Shown: one piece after another, positions 62,910-64,000 of the stretch
How the letters are laid out: each line of letters begins with the position of its first letter
Numbering within the stretch: the first letter of the stretch is position 1
DNA from: Eutreptiella sp. 'Long Island Sound 2002'
Taxonomy: Eukaryota > Euglenozoa > Euglenophyceae > Eutreptiales > Eutreptiaceae
Assembly: GCA_964036045.1 (NCBI GenBank)
Contig: OZ038382.1
Coordinates: 138,210,961 to 138,274,960, forward strand
Direction of reading: 5' to 3'
DNA length: 64,000 nt
Translations under genes and position numbers: made by a program
Notes under the pieces: model-generated
The model's input: only the letters and a program-made list of their open reading frames with translations
The model's database searches: none
Told to the model about the DNA's origin: nothing

Positions 62910-64000
62910 CGAACACACCGGTGAACAGGAGCCAAGTGGCCCAGGACACCGCACACGCAACACAACACACCGAGCAGGCACACCGGTGAACAGGAGCCAA
63001 GTGGCCCAGGAGACCGCACACGCAACACAACACACCGAGCGGGCACACCGGTGAACAGGAGCCAGGTGGCCCAGGACGCCGCACACGCGAAACAACGCAC
63101 TGAGTGGGCACACCGGTGAATAGGAGCCAGGAGGTCCAGGACACCGCACACGCAAAACAAGACACCGAGCGGGCACACCGGTGAACAGGAGCCAGGAGGC
63201 CCAGGACACCGCACACCCAACACAACACACCAAGCGGTCACACCGGTGAACAGGAGCCAGGAGGCCCAGGACACTGCACACGCAAAACAACACACCGAGC
63301 GGGCACACCGGTGAACAGGAGCCAGGAGGCCCAGGACACCGCACACGCAAAACAACACACCAAGCGGGCACACCGGTGAACAGGAGCCAGGAGGCCCAGG
63401 ACACTGCACACGCAAAACAACACACCGAGCGGGCACACCGGTGAACAGCAGCCAGGTGGTCCAGGACACGGCACACGCAAAACAACACACGGAGCGGGCA
63501 GACCGGTGAACAGGAGCCAAGTGGCCCAGGACACCGCACACGCAACACAACACACCGAGCGGGCACACCGGTGAACAGGAGCCAGGAGGCCCAGGACACC
63601 GCACACGCAAAACAACACACTGAGCGGGCAGACCGGTGAACAGGAGCCAGGAGGCCCAGGACACCGCACACGCAACACAACCCATCGCGCGGGCACACCG
63701 GTGAAGAGGAGCCAAGTGACCCAAGACACCGCACACGCAACACAACACACAGAGTGGGCACACCGGTGAACAGGAGCCAGGAGGCCCAGGACACCGCACA
63801 CGCAACACAACACACCGAGCGGGCACACCGGTGAACAGGAGCCAGGTGGCCCAGGACACCGCACACGCAACACAACACACAGAGTGGGCACACCGGTGAA
63901 CAGGAGCCAGGAGGCCCAGGACACCGCACACGCAAAACGACACACCGAGCGGGCACACCGGTGAACAGGAGCCAAGTGGCCCAGGACACCGCACACGTAA
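62910..64000 (+). repeat. 65-bp satellite, about 16.7 units, runs off the window
   Basis: CACACCGGTGAACAGGAGCC recurs every 65 bp (62918, 62983, 63048, 63113, 63178 and onward). Between-unit differences are few (AAGTGG or AGGAGG or AGGTGG after GCC). Because 65 is not a multiple of three, each minus-strand frame reads a 65-codon repeat of three units, and all three stay open. Confidence 0.95.

Noticed and set aside
62910-64000. CRISPR array
   Set aside because: Units are continuous 65-bp repeats with no unique spacers, in clearly eukaryotic, transposon-filled DNA.

Overview
This window is a eukaryotic nuclear mosaic built almost entirely of transposable elements and satellites. I see no intact host gene, rRNA gene or functional tRNA gene. 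The organism is probably a unicellular alga or other protist. The gag block of the element at 33-46 kb resembles retroelements that I associate from memory with Symbiodiniaceae dinoflagellates; I could not test this. Composition changes abruptly between very GC-rich, homopolymer-rich LINE and satellite blocks (about 0.5-19.9 kb, 20.55-25 kb, 49.9-58.8 kb, 62-64 kb) and balanced or AT-richer blocks (about 19.9-20.5 kb, 25.7-49.3 kb, 58.9-60.2 kb).

Layout. 1-2284 is the 3' part of a GC-rich non-LTR element (LINE-1), ending in (TAAG)6. 2534-3245 is a 712-bp repeat (X1) joined through a (GGTA)n tract to a fragment of a second repeat (Y1). 3400 to about 9150 is a second, 5'-truncated LINE (LINE-2). 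9390-9580 holds three units of a 65-bp satellite. 10147-10858 is X2, followed by Y2, whose unit has expanded into a 2.8-kb satellite (11.4-14.2 kb). 14.98-17.07 kb is a satellite of GC hairpins, 17.7-19.1 kb a satellite of about 245 bp (W), and 19.1-19.9 kb a T/G-rich tract. 20.55-24.1 kb is LINE-3, a close relative of LINE-1. 24.9-25.65 kb is Y3, inverted.

25.68-30.1 kb is a minus-strand Ty3/gypsy-type element (gypsy-A: LTR, primer-binding site, gag, protease, truncated before RT). 32.46-47.13 kb is a broken minus-strand hAT transposase gene with BED finger, DUF659-like core and C-terminal dimerisation domain. It is split by a complete but decayed chromodomain LTR retrotransposon (gypsy-B, 33085-45801). 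Gypsy-B is itself split inside RT by a 1211-bp DNA transposon (38381-39591). Both insertions carry exact 5-bp target duplications, and removing each in turn restores the reading frame, so the order of three events can be read directly.

49873-58810 is a minus-strand LINE (LINE-4) lying between two copies of a 601-bp sequence, as if its target-site duplication were 601 bp long. It carries an RNase H/CCHC C-terminus followed by further ORFs that ordinary LINEs lack. 60.5-61.9 kb is a degenerate relative of the Y satellite, 62.04-62.6 kb is W inverted, 62.64-62.85 kb is a 62-bp tandem repeat, and 62.9-64.0 kb is the 65-bp satellite again, running off the end.

Nothing here works as a pathway. The biological content is the history of insertions, a recurring theme of GC-rich inverted-repeat cores in unrelated satellites, and LINEs with extra downstream ORFs.
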